DNA of 64,000 bases from Microbulbifer sp. SAOS-129_SWC (GTDB taxonomy: Bacteria > Pseudomonadota > Gammaproteobacteria > Pseudomonadales > Cellvibrionaceae). The position numbers and the translations under genes are program-made. The DNA is taken from assembly GCF_039696035.1 (NCBI RefSeq), contig NZ_CP155567.1, positions 4,087,001-4,151,000 of the forward strand, given 5' to 3'. The notes beneath the pieces were generated by a model that searched no databases, was not told the origin of the DNA, and saw nothing but the letters and a program-made list of their open reading frames with translations. Below are positions 19,166-28,419 of the stretch, piece after piece. Numbering within the stretch: position 1 is the stretch's first letter; every line of letters begins with the position of its first letter.

Positions 19166-19303
19166 TCAGCGCGTAACCACTCCCTGCTGCAGAGCGGCCG
19201 GCGGTTCTGGATCCGAGGCAAATACCTCGGGCAGACCCGCACTGCTCAGCAGTACGCCCGCGACAAAGACAACCACTGCGATTGTCAGTGCATCGGGTTT
19301 CAT
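19166..19303 (-). CDS. Small membrane or secreted protein, 45 aa
   Basis: Read directly from the minus strand: start ATG at 19303, stop at 19166, beginning MKPDALTIAVVVFVAGVLLS and ending in QQGVVTR. The N-terminus is one hydrophobic helix that could be a membrane anchor or an uncleaved signal; the tail is proline- and acid-rich. It has an AGGAT 7 bases upstream and a terminator just downstream, which supports expression. No family recognised. Confidence 0.5.
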   Translation of the reverse strand: MKPDALTIAVVVFVAGVLLSSAGLPEVFASDPEPPAALQQGVVTR

Positions 19304-19364
19304 GGGGACCATCCTGTTAGATCGGCTGTTCTTGTTGTAAGCCTTGTTATCCGCGTTTCACCCC

Positions 19365-19385
19365 GCGTTAGAGTCGCTCTAACGC
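19365..19385. repeat. Perfect inverted repeat upstream of the 45-aa gene
   Basis: GCGTTAGAG-TCG-CTCTAACGC, a 9-bp perfect palindrome with a 3-base spacer. It could be an operator or a small terminator; there is no clear T-run on either side. Confidence 0.5.
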
Positions 19386-19522
19386 AAAAGTTCCACGGCA
19401 GCCAAGATACTTCAGAATCGACCAAATAGTAACCGGACACTGCCCACTTTTTGTGAATTTTGTCGCACTTTTGCACAAAAAAAGTCGACAAGGCCCGCCG
19501 TGACGTCTACCCGGCAGCCAAT

Positions 19523-21091
19523 TCAACCTGCCACAGCGGTCTCAACAGACTTTCCATTGCCGGCCAGGAAGAACTGATAGGCCGGATTGCTACTCTCGTC
19601 CCAGAAGGGGTAGTGCAGCTGCTCGAGCAGATCGTGCAACGCCTGGCGCTCGGCGGGAGCCACCTGCATGCCCACCAGCACGCGGCCATAGGCGGCGCCG
19701 TGGTTGCGGTAGTGGAACAGGGTGATGTTCCAGCGCCCGGCCAGCTGTTCGAGGAACTTGCGCAGCGCGCCAGGGCGCTCCGGGAATTCAAAGCGGTAGA
19801 CCACCTCGTCGGTCAGGCCCTCGGCGCGGCCGCCCACCAGGTGGCGGATATGCAGCTTGGCCATTTCGTTGTCGGTGAGATCGGTGACCCGGTAGCCACC
19901 ATTGTCCAGGCGCTCCACCAGCTGCTGGCGATCCACGTCGGTGGCTACCTGCAGGCCGACAAAGATATGCGCCTCGCCGCCGTGGGCGCGGTGCCCGGCA
20001 GCGCCGGCAAAACGATAGTTGAATTCGGTGATGGCGCGGTCACCCAGGTCGCGGCAGAACTGCAGATAGCTGCCGGGACGCTCGGGGATGGTTACCGCCA
20101 GCACCGCCTCGCGCTTCTCACCGATCTCGGTGCGCTCGCTGATATAGCGCAGCCGGTCGAAATTGGTATTGGCACCGCTGCACACAGTGGCCAGCGCCGC
20201 ATTGCGGCTGCCACTCTGCTCGATATATTTCTTCATCCCGGCCAGGCCGACGGCACCGGCGGGTTCGGCAATGGAACGGGTGTCCTCGAAGATATCCTTG
20301 ATCGCCGCACAGATCTCGTCGCTGCTCACGGTGATGACGCCGTCGATGGTCTGGCGCAACACGCGGAAGGTCTCCTCGCCGATCTGTGCCACGGCCACGC
20401 CGTCGGCAAACAGGCCCACCTGGGGCAGGCGCACGCGCTCGCCCGCATCCATCGCCGCCTTCAGGCAGGCGGCGTCCTCGGGCTCCACCGCATAGACGGC
20501 GATCTCCGGGCGCACGTATTTGATGTAGGCGGCCATGCCCGCGGCCAGGCCACCGCCGCCCACCGGGATAAACACCGCGTCCAGATGGCCCGGGTGCTGG
20601 CGCAACAGCTCCATCGCCACCGTGCCCTGGCCGGCGATCACATCGGGATCGTCGTAGGGGTGCACGAAGGTCAGGCCACGCTCTTCCACCAGTTCCCTGG
20701 CCCGCGCGGCCGCCTCGTCGAAAGTGTCGCCGTGCAGTATTGCCTCGGCACCGCGCATGCGCACCGCGTTGACCTTGATCTGCGGGGTGGTGGTGGGCAT
20801 CACGATGGTGGCGCGCACCCCCAACTGCGCCGCGGCCATGGCCAGGCCCTGGGCGTGGTTGCCGGCGGAGGCGGCAATGACGCCGCGGGCGCGCTGGTCG
20901 GCGGGCAGCTGCAGCAGCTTGTTGTAGGCGCCGCGCACCTTGAACGAGAACACCGGCTGCAGGTCTTCGCGCTTGAGCAGAATGCGGTTGCCACAGCGGT
21001 GTGACAACTGGCGCATCGGCTCCAGTGGCGTCTCGGTGGCGACATCGTAAATGCGCGCGTCTAGAATGCGCTTGATATAGGACTTGGGCAT
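19523..21091 (-). CDS. ilvA: Threonine ammonia-lyase, biosynthetic
   Basis: 522 aa from the ATG at 21091 (MPKSYIKRILDARIYDVA, the canonical start); the open frame to 21322 runs into the rpiA leader. PLP-binding K51 lies in FSFKVRGAYNK, and GGGGLAAG binds the cofactor phosphate. Two C-terminal ACT-like domains (AVTIPERPGSYLQFC and YRFEFPERPGALRKF) are the isoleucine/valine-sensing sites, so this is the feedback-regulated enzyme of isoleucine synthesis. Divergent from rpiA, sharing a ~187-base control region. Confidence 0.96.
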   Translation of the reverse strand: MPKSYIKRILDARIYDVATETPLEPMRQLSHRCGNRILLKREDLQPVFSFKVRGAYNKLLQLPADQRARGVIAASAGNHAQGLAMAAAQLGVRATIVMPTTTPQIKVNAVRMRGAEAILHGDTFDEAAARARELVEERGLTFVHPYDDPDVIAGQGTVAMELLRQHPGHLDAVFIPVGGGGLAAGMAAYIKYVRPEIAVYAVEPEDAACLKAAMDAGERVRLPQVGLFADGVAVAQIGEETFRVLRQTIDGVITVSSDEICAAIKDIFEDTRSIAEPAGAVGLAGMKKYIEQSGSRNAALATVCSGANTNFDRLRYISERTEIGEKREAVLAVTIPERPGSYLQFCRDLGDRAITEFNYRFAGAAGHRAHGGEAHIFVGLQVATDVDRQQLVERLDNGGYRVTDLTDNEMAKLHIRHLVGGRAEGLTDEVVYRFEFPERPGALRKFLEQLAGRWNITLFHYRNHGAAYGRVLVGMQVAPAERQALHDLLEQLHYPFWDESSNPAYQFFLAGNGKSVETAVAG

Positions 21092-21278
21092 GGCGTGAAG
21101 GCTGCCGTTGGTGAATCTTCGGCCGCGACCGCGACAGCGGGCGGGCCGGAGCGCGGTGCGAGATCGCCAGTCTAATCCTACGACAGCATAATTGCCACCG
21201 AAATGCCGGTCTTGCGCGAAATATTCTCCCAGGCCCGGCCAATCAATGCGAAAAATTGCACAGGATCTCCAGCGCTCC

Positions 21279-21956
21279 ATGACCCAGGATGAACTGAAGC
21301 AGGCCACCGCCCGCGCCGCCATCGACTACATCGCCCCCAAACTGGAAGCCGACGCCATCGTTGGCGTGGGCACCGGCTCCACTGCCAACTACTTCATCGA
21401 CTACCTGGCGGAGATCAAGGGCCAGTTCGACGGCACCGTGGCCAGCTCCGAGGCCTCGGCACAACGCCTCAAGGCGCACGGTATCCCGGTCTACGACCTC
21501 AACAGCGTCGACGGTATCTGCGTCTACGTAGATGGCGCCGACGAGACCAACCCGGCACTGCAGCTGATCAAGGGCGGCGGCGCGGCGCTGACCCGCGAGA
21601 AGATCGTCGCCGCCTGCAGCGACGAGTTCGTGTGCATCGCCGACCACAGCAAGTGGGTCCCGGTGCTGGGCAGCTTCCCGCTGCCGGTAGAGGTGATCCC
21701 GATGGCGCGCTCGCTGGTGGCGCGGGAGCTGGTCAAGCTGGGCGGCGACCCGGTCTACCGCCAGGGCGTCACTACCGACAATGGCAATGTCATCCTCGAT
21801 GTGCACAATCTACAGATTACCGACCCGCTGGCGCTGGAAAACGCGATCAACAACCTCACCGGTGTTGTGACCAATGGCATCTTCGCCATGCGCCCGGCGG
21901 ATATCCTGCTGCTGGGCACCGCCGACGGCGTGGAGACCCACACCGCCGCCAGCTAG
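21279..21956 (+). CDS. rpiA: Ribose-5-phosphate isomerase A
   Basis: 225 aa from ATG 21279. Motifs: [36 protein letters not shown] and [14 protein letters not shown], all typical of RpiA. It interconverts ribulose-5-phosphate and ribose-5-phosphate. The open frame extends upstream to 21192 but that part overlaps the ilvA control region. The ilvA-rpiA divergent pair is conserved in gammaproteobacteria. Confidence 0.95.
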   Translation: MTQDELKQATARAAIDYIAPKLEADAIVGVGTGSTANYFIDYLAEIKGQFDGTVASSEASAQRLKAHGIPVYDLNSVDGICVYVDGADETNPALQLIKGGGAALTREKIVAACSDEFVCIADHSKWVPVLGSFPLPVEVIPMARSLVARELVKLGGDPVYRQGVTTDNGNVILDVHNLQITDPLALENAINNLTGVVTNGIFAMRPADILLLGTADGVETHTAAS

Positions 21957-21993
21957 AACAACACTCGCACACGGAACTGCAATAACAACCGCC

Positions 21994-22626
21994 ATGCACA
22001 AAAACAATAACCGGCGCCGCGCCGCCCTGCTGCTGCCACTGATCGCCACACTTTTCAGCGCGGGCTGCTCGGTCAGCCCGCCGAAAAACCCCGACAATAT
22101 CTGCTCGATCTTCCGCGAGAAGGACGACTGGTACGGCGAGGCCAAAGACGCCGAGGAGAAGTGGGGCACACCGGTACCCACGCTGATGGCGATACTGCAC
22201 CAGGAATCCCGCTTCGTGCAGGACGCGCGCCCGCCGCGCACCAAGATCCTGTGGTTCATTCCCGGCCCGCGCCCGTCCGACGCCTACGGCTACGCCCAGG
22301 CGCTGGGCTCCACCTGGCGCGCCTACGAGCGCTCCAGTTTTAACTACGGCGCCGACCGCGACGATTTCGGCGATGCGATCGACTTCGTCGGCTGGTACAG
22401 CAATACCAGCGCGCGCCAGTGCCGCATTCGTCCGAACGATACCTATCACCTCTATCTCGCCTATCACGAGGGGCAGGGTGGCTTTAACCGGCGCACTTTT
22501 AGGAAAAAACCCTGGCTGACAAAAGTCTCCCACAAAGTGTCGGCGCGCGCGCAGACTTACCGGCGCCAGCTGAGCAGTTGTGAAGGCTCGCTGAAACGGC
22601 GCGGCAAGTTCCTGGGAATTTTCTGA
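21994..22626 (+). CDS. Lipoprotein with lytic-transglycosylase-like (SLT) domain
   Basis: 210 aa from ATG 21994. The lipobox F-S-A-G-C25 predicts a lipid-anchored protein. The segment TLMAILHQESRF resembles the SLT catalytic helix with E71 as the acid, followed by DAYGYAQALGSTWRAY and YHLYLAYHEGQGGFNR. This suggests a peptidoglycan-active or peptidoglycan-binding protein. It starts 37 bases after rpiA. Confidence 0.75.
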   Translation: MHKNNNRRRAALLLPLIATLFSAGCSVSPPKNPDNICSIFREKDDWYGEAKDAEEKWGTPVPTLMAILHQESRFVQDARPPRTKILWFIPGPRPSDAYGYAQALGSTWRAYERSSFNYGADRDDFGDAIDFVGWYSNTSARQCRIRPNDTYHLYLAYHEGQGGFNRRTFRKKPWLTKVSHKVSARAQTYRRQLSSCEGSLKRRGKFLGIF

Positions 22627-22822
22627 GGCGCGCCCATCGCCCGATGTGACAGCAGGCAAAAAAATGCGTGGATGGCGGCGAATTGAGCATCGCCGCGCGA
22701 AGACTGTCTACCCTGAGCTGACAGCCCCGGACTTTTGCTCGGACAAAAGCCGGCGTTGAGTGCAAAGCACTAAACCAACGAGGCGCTGGCAAAAGCGTCC
22801 CTGTCCACTTACGAGGTGACCG

Positions 22823-23203
22823 ATGAAAACTCCAGCTCTAATACTTGCCGCGCTCACCCTGGTCCTGGCCCTGCCGACGGTCCAGGCGCAGGACGGTGGC
22901 GCCAAGGCCAGTGCGCAGAAGGTTTCCTACAGTGAACCCAAACTGCAGCAATTCGCCAACGCCTACCGCTCCATCGTGATGCTCAGCCGCGAATATGCGC
23001 CGAAGCTCAAGGCGGCGGCGGATATCAAGGAGGCCGAGGCAATCAATACCGAGGCGCAGGGCAAGATGATTGCCGCGATCAAAGCCGAGGGACTGTCGAA
23101 GGACGAGTACCAGCAAATCGCCGCCAGCATCAAGGCCGACCCATCGCTGCTGCAGCGGGTCAACAAAATCCTCCAGGCCATGGAGCCGCCCACCGAGCAG
23201 TAA
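22823..23203 (+). CDS. DUF4168 family periplasmic protein
   Basis: 126 aa with signal peptide (MKTPALILAALTLVLALPTV, cleavage after VQA). The mature part is helical with the DUF4168 pattern: YSEPKLQQFANAYRSI and LSKDEYQQIAASIKADPSL. Function unknown; proteins of this kind are common in marine gammaproteobacteria. The start is supported by GAGGTGACCG just upstream. Confidence 0.8.
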   Translation: MKTPALILAALTLVLALPTVQAQDGGAKASAQKVSYSEPKLQQFANAYRSIVMLSREYAPKLKAAADIKEAEAINTEAQGKMIAAIKAEGLSKDEYQQIAASIKADPSLLQRVNKILQAMEPPTEQ

Positions 23204-23213
23204 CCGCCCGCAG

Positions 23214-23237
23214 GAGCGGCGGCCCCGGCTGCCGCTC
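23214..23237. terminator. Hairpin between convergent genes
   Basis: GAGCGGC pairs with GCCGCTC around a 10-base GC-rich loop. It lies between the DUF4168 stop and the stop of the convergent HTH gene. It lacks a T-run, so it may be a weak or Rho-assisted terminator. Confidence 0.4.
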
Positions 23238-23246
23238 AGCGCCGGC

Positions 23247-23558
23247 TCAGTCGAGCCGCACTTCCAGCACCCGACAGATCTCCTCCAGGTGTGCCGCGAT
23301 CCACTCGCGATCGAAAGACCCCCAGTCCCGCAGCACATAGTAACCGTCGTTGTTACGCACCCCCTCCTGCACAAATTCCACCTGCGTGCCGTGGCCCGGC
23401 AGACCCTTGGCGATAACATCCTGCACCGTGCGCCGCGGCCAGCCGGTCGCCGCCTCCAGCGCCGGGTTGTTGGGTTTGGGCAGCTGCTGGATCAGGTGGG
23501 CGATCAGCATGCGCCGGCAGATGGTGGGATTGAGGGACGATTGCACGGGTGCGGACAT
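23247..23558 (-). CDS. Small winged-helix/HTH protein
   Basis: 103 aa from the ATG at 23558, preceded by GGAA; the open frame to 23810 is a shadow of the AraC-type gene. The region TICRRMLIAHLIQQL ... ALEAATGWPRRTVQDVIAKG is a helix-turn-helix of the kind found in short conserved gammaproteobacterial proteins. The C-terminal half (NNDGYYVLRDWGSFDREWI) is well ordered and acidic. DNA target unknown. Confidence 0.65.
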   Translation of the reverse strand: MSAPVQSSLNPTICRRMLIAHLIQQLPKPNNPALEAATGWPRRTVQDVIAKGLPGHGTQVEFVQEGVRNNDGYYVLRDWGSFDREWIAAHLEEICRVLEVRLD

Positions 23559-23743
23559 GAATTGGATTCCTTGAACTGGGCCCCCCGTTTTATCACAGCC
23601 CCGCGCCCGACTCACGCATGCAGACCAGCCGGTCGCTCCATCGCCAGCCGACAAAACTGACTTTCCGCGCCGCTTTGCGCATAATCCCACTCCATAACAG
23701 CGGGAACCCGCCCGCGCACAAGCAGAAAATTGAGGCCGAGGCA

Positions 23744-24778
23744 GTGGATACCGACACCCCCAAATTTCGCGATATCGAACCGGGCATCCTCTCTGCCGCC
23801 ATCCGTGCACAGCTGGCCGGCGCGCACGCCGCGGGGCTCGACTGCCAGCGGCTGCTGCTCGACAGCGGCATAGACCCGGCCCTGCTCGACAACCCGGACA
23901 ACCGCATCCCGCGCGAACAGGTGGCGGTCATGCTGCGCCACGAGTGGGACCTGCTCGGCGACGAGTCCGGCGGCTACCTGGCGCGCCCGTGGCTGCGCGG
24001 CACCTTCGCGATGATGGGCCACGCCTGCCTGAGCTGCCCCAACCTGCGCCGCGCGCTGCTGCGCTCCGCACGCTTCGTCTCGATGGTCAGCGACGACCTG
24101 CATATCAAGCTGGTGGAAGACGGCGAGGAAGCGCGCCTGCTGATCCATCACGACAACCCCAGGGGCCTGCCCAACCAGGTGTTCGTGGAGTCGCTGGCGC
24201 TGATCTGGCTGCGCTTTTTCAGCTGGCTGATCGATCGCACCATCCTGCTCGAGCGGATTCTGCTGGCCTTCCCGCCGGCGGAATACAACGAAGACTACGA
24301 CGACATGTTCCCGTGCCGGCACTACTTCAACCAGCGCGAGACCTGCCTGGTATTCAGCACCCGCTACCTGCAGCTGCCGCTGGTGCGCGACGAACAGCAG
24401 CTGACTGAATTCCTCGCCCGCGCGCCCGAATGCCTGCTGGCGCAGTACAAGTCCGACCACAGCTACACCGGCCGCATCCGCCGCATGCTGCAGCAGCAGA
24501 ACAGCATCGAGAACCTGTCCCTGGATGAAGTGGCCGAGCGCCTGTTCACCTCGCCGCAGACCCTGCGCCGGCGCCTGCGCGACGAGGGCAACAGCTGGCA
24601 GGACATCAAGGACTCGGTGCGCCGGGACATGGCGGTGTACCAGCTGAAGAAACAGGAAACCCCCGTGGCGGATATCGCCGAGCGACTGGGTTTTTCCGAA
24701 CCCAGCGCCTTCAACCGCGCGTTCAAGAAATGGACCGGGCTGGCACCCGGTGCGTATCGGGAGAAATTCCGCGAGTAA
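23744..24778 (+). CDS. AraC-family transcriptional regulator
   Basis: 344 aa if started at GTG 23744 (GAGG about 9 bases upstream). The frame is open to ATG 23618, but a plausible promoter (CTGACT, then CATAAT near 23655-23682) lies inside that extension. Residues ~10-220 form the OruR/ArgR-type sensor domain seen in regulators of fatty-acid and amine catabolism (VAVMLRHEWDLLGDESGGYL). The C-terminus is the double HTH (LSLDEVAERLFTSPQTLRRRL and VADIAERLGFSEPSAFNRAF in pieces). It stands alone, near the beta-oxidation cluster. Confidence 0.85.
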   Translation: MDTDTPKFRDIEPGILSAAIRAQLAGAHAAGLDCQRLLLDSGIDPALLDNPDNRIPREQVAVMLRHEWDLLGDESGGYLARPWLRGTFAMMGHACLSCPNLRRALLRSARFVSMVSDDLHIKLVEDGEEARLLIHHDNPRGLPNQVFVESLALIWLRFFSWLIDRTILLERILLAFPPAEYNEDYDDMFPCRHYFNQRETCLVFSTRYLQLPLVRDEQQLTEFLARAPECLLAQYKSDHSYTGRIRRMLQQQNSIENLSLDEVAERLFTSPQTLRRRLRDEGNSWQDIKDSVRRDMAVYQLKKQETPVADIAERLGFSEPSAFNRAFKKWTGLAPGAYREKFRE

Positions 24779-24804
24779 CCTGATGATCGGTCAGAGGCTG
24801 TATC

Positions 24805-25588
24805 GCTTACTGACCACTGCAGGCACTGAACCGCGTAAAAACACCGAGCCATTTTCCGTAGGGGCGGACCTTGTGTCCGCCCGAGCCCCGGTGCCAACTG
24901 CACGCCGGGCGAACACAAGGTTCGCCCCTACAGATCGGGTGTGGTGGCTCAATTCAGCAGCATTGCTTACCGGCCACTGCAGGCACTGAACCGCGTAAAA
25001 ACACCGAGCCGTTTTCCGTAGGGGCGGACCTTGTGTCCGCCCGACCCCCGGTGCCAACTGCACGCCGGGCGAACACAAGGTTCGTCCCTACAGATCTGAT
25101 GCGGTGGTTCAATTCAGCAGCATTGCTTACCGGCCACTGCAGGCACTGAACCACGTTAAAAGAACCGAACCATTTTCCGTAGGGGCGGACCTTGTGTCCG
25201 CCCGGACTCCGCTGCCGGCTGCACGTCGGGCGAACACAAGGTTCGCCCCTACAGATCTGATGCGGTGGTTCAATTCAGCAGCATCGCTTACCGGCCACTG
25301 CAGGCGCTGAACCGCGTAAAAACACCGAGCCGTTTTCCGTAGGGGCGGACCTTGTGTCCGCACTGCCCCCGGAGACCAGGTGTGGTGGCTCAGTTCAGCA
25401 GCATCGCTTACCGGCCACTGCAGGCGCTGAACCGCGTAAAAACACCGAGCCATTTTCCGTAGGGGCGGACCTTGTGTCCGCCCGCCCCCCCGGAGACCGG
25501 GTGTGGTGGCTCAGTTCAGCAGCATCGCTTACCGGCCACTGCAGGCACTGGACTGCAGTAAAAGAACCGGACTTTGTATTCGCCCATA
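24805..25588. repeat. Tandem array of REP-like palindromes (BIME array), 5 units plus a partial sixth
   Basis: Units begin at 24805, 24965, 25125, 25286, 25406 and 25527. The first three are ~160 bp and carry two inverted REPs: GTAGGGGCGGACCTTGTGTC on the left and the mirrored form ending CGCCCCTAC on the right. Units 4 and 5 are ~120 bp and have lost the right REP and its spacer. The inter-REP spacer (containing GCTTACCGGCCACTGCAGGC) is also conserved. Open frames across the array (e.g. SVGADLVSAR) are artefacts of the palindromes. Confidence 0.92.
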
Positions 25589-25619
25589 AAAAATCCCCGC
25601 TACGGCGGGGATTTTTTAT
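25587..25619. terminator. Bidirectional rho-independent terminator
   Basis: TCCCCGC (25594-25600) pairs with GCGGGGA (25605-25611), flanked by A-run and T6. It ends the OmpA-family gene on the minus strand. Confidence 0.9.
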
Positions 25620-25633
25620 CGCTCCGGATCGGG

Positions 25634-26818
25634 CTACTCGAATTTCACCACCCGCACGCTGATGCGGCGGTTTTTCTTTTTGCCTTCCTCGGTGTTGTTG
25701 TCGGCAATGGGCTTGCTTGAGCCCATGCCGGTGGCGGAAATACGCTCGCCGTCGATGCCCTTGTCGATCAGCATCTGGCGCACAACCTGCGCGCGCTGCT
25801 CAGACAGCTGCTGGTTCCTGGCCGCATCCCCCTCGCTGGAGGTATGACCCTCGATCGCCACGGTCACTGCGGGGTTGTCCTTCAAGATCGTCACCAGGGC
25901 ATCCACATTGGGCGTGGTCTGGCTGGTAACCGTTGCGCTGTCGGTTTCGAACTCGATCGCCAGCGGAAACTCGCGATTGGGATCGCGGGATGCACTGCCC
26001 AGATAGCTGCGGAACTGAGTGGCGAAATCCTCAACCGCACCCGTACCCTGGGCGGGCTGCTCGCCGGTGGCCGTCTGCTTCTGCTCCAGCATCGGCTCGC
26101 CGGGCCGGTCTTCCACCTTCTGTTTTTTTGCACACATATTCAGTGCATAGAGCGCCGCCAGCGCAATCAACAGCGGCCAGAACCATTTGCCGAATCCGCC
26201 TTTTTTCTGCGGTGTGTGGTGCACATGCGCGGTCTGCGGCTCCCCGTGACCGTGGGTTTCCAGTTGCTGGCCGAGATCGCCGAACTCGTGCACGCCGATT
26301 TCCTTCAGCAGGCCTTTCGGAATCTGCTTCTGAATATGTGGCTTTTGCGCCAGCAGCAGCGATGCCAGGCCGCCGATATCCAGGCCCTTGTTCTTAACCA
26401 GTTTACCCAGCATCGACATCAACAGCGGCGCCGCCACTTTCAGCAGGCTGCCACCGGTATTGCCGCCGAGGCCCAGCGAGTTGGTAATGAGGTTACCGAT
26501 ATCGGCGCTCTTGCTGCCGAAAATGGCCTCGAGCATATTGCTGCCGCTTTTCTGCAGGCTGCTCATCTGCTCCGGGTCGCTGAACACATCGCCGATCGAG
26601 GACATGTCGAGACCGGAGGAACCGGTCACCATATTGAACAGCCCGGCCATGCCGGTCTTGCTGCTGCCTCTGTTCAGCATACCGGCGACGACCGACGCGA
26701 GGCCGGTATTGACGGCGGACTCCCTGTTGTCTTCCGGAAGACCCAGCGCACTGCCCAGCGCACCGAGACCGGAAGCGCCCAGTTCACGCACTGCCATATC
26801 CAATAAATTGTCCGCCAT
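25634..26818 (-). CDS. DUF937 domain fused to an OmpA peptidoglycan-binding domain
   Basis: 394 aa. Residues 1-~170 are glycine/leucine-rich with DUF937 character ([36 protein letters not shown]). A histidine-rich stretch ([15 protein letters not shown]) precedes one membrane helix at ~212-229. Residues ~275-394 are an OmpA-like domain ([36 protein letters not shown]) that binds peptidoglycan. With no signal peptide, the DUF937 part should be cytoplasmic and the OmpA part periplasmic. Function unknown. Confidence 0.85.
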   Translation of the reverse strand: MADNLLDMAVRELGASGLGALGSALGLPEDNRESAVNTGLASVVAGMLNRGSSKTGMAGLFNMVTGSSGLDMSSIGDVFSDPEQMSSLQKSGSNMLEAIFGSKSADIGNLITNSLGLGGNTGGSLLKVAAPLLMSMLGKLVKNKGLDIGGLASLLLAQKPHIQKQIPKGLLKEIGVHEFGDLGQQLETHGHGEPQTAHVHHTPQKKGGFGKWFWPLLIALAALYALNMCAKKQKVEDRPGEPMLEQKQTATGEQPAQGTGAVEDFATQFRSYLGSASRDPNREFPLAIEFETDSATVTSQTTPNVDALVTILKDNPAVTVAIEGHTSSEGDAARNQQLSEQRAQVVRQMLIDKGIDGERISATGMGSSKPIADNNTEEGKKKNRRISVRVVKFE

Positions 26819-27064
26819 ATGTTCTACCTCGCCGATCGAATCGTCTCAACGTCTCCTCTGAGTGTATGGCACAAAAGTCATCGAATTAGTCCGATTCCGA
26901 ATAACCCGGAACCGGAACCCAACCTGCCTTTATGGTCACGATTAGTTCCGCGCGCGTCACCACCGCTGATGCCTTTGATCATTGCAGCTCTGCCGGGTGG
27001 AACTAAGGTTACTGGCAACGGAAAAACCAATAACAACAACTCCTCAACCAGAGAGGCACGCACC

Positions 27065-28276
<1,212 letters not shown>

Positions 28277-28334
28277 TTCACTCGTGAAGAAAATACTGCC
28301 CTGTATTTTCCCACGCCGGTCTGCGGCGCCTGTT

Positions 28335-28401
28335 CGCAAACCGGACACGACAATCCGCCTGCGTTCGCAGCCGGTTTGCGCGCGAGCCCTCCATGGCTCG
28401 C
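28335..28401. repeat. Two adjacent inverted repeats between thiolase and FadJ-like genes
   Basis: CGCAAACCGG (28335-28344) is mirrored by CCGGTTTGCG (28371-28380), and GCGAGCC (28382-28388) by GGCTCGC (28395-28401). The second hairpin contains an in-frame ATG at 28393, which argues against that start. A dispersed hairpin or attenuator is possible. Confidence 0.55.
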
Positions 28402-28419
28402 AAACAAAAGGATAAAACG

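Noticed and set aside
24805..25588. CRISPR array
   Set aside because: Units are ~120-160 bp, with conserved spacers and inverted repeats inside the unit, and no cas genes nearby.
24750..25662. Several short open frames in the 24.8-25.6 kb repeats (SVGADLVSAR and GRTQGPPLR types)
   Set aside because: They are produced by the REP palindromes in all frames, have no ribosome sites and repeat exactly with the array.
28393..28419. ATG 28393 as start of the FadJ-like gene
   Set aside because: It lies within a hairpin and has no ribosome site; ATG 28420 has AAGGA upstream and matches the family N-terminus.
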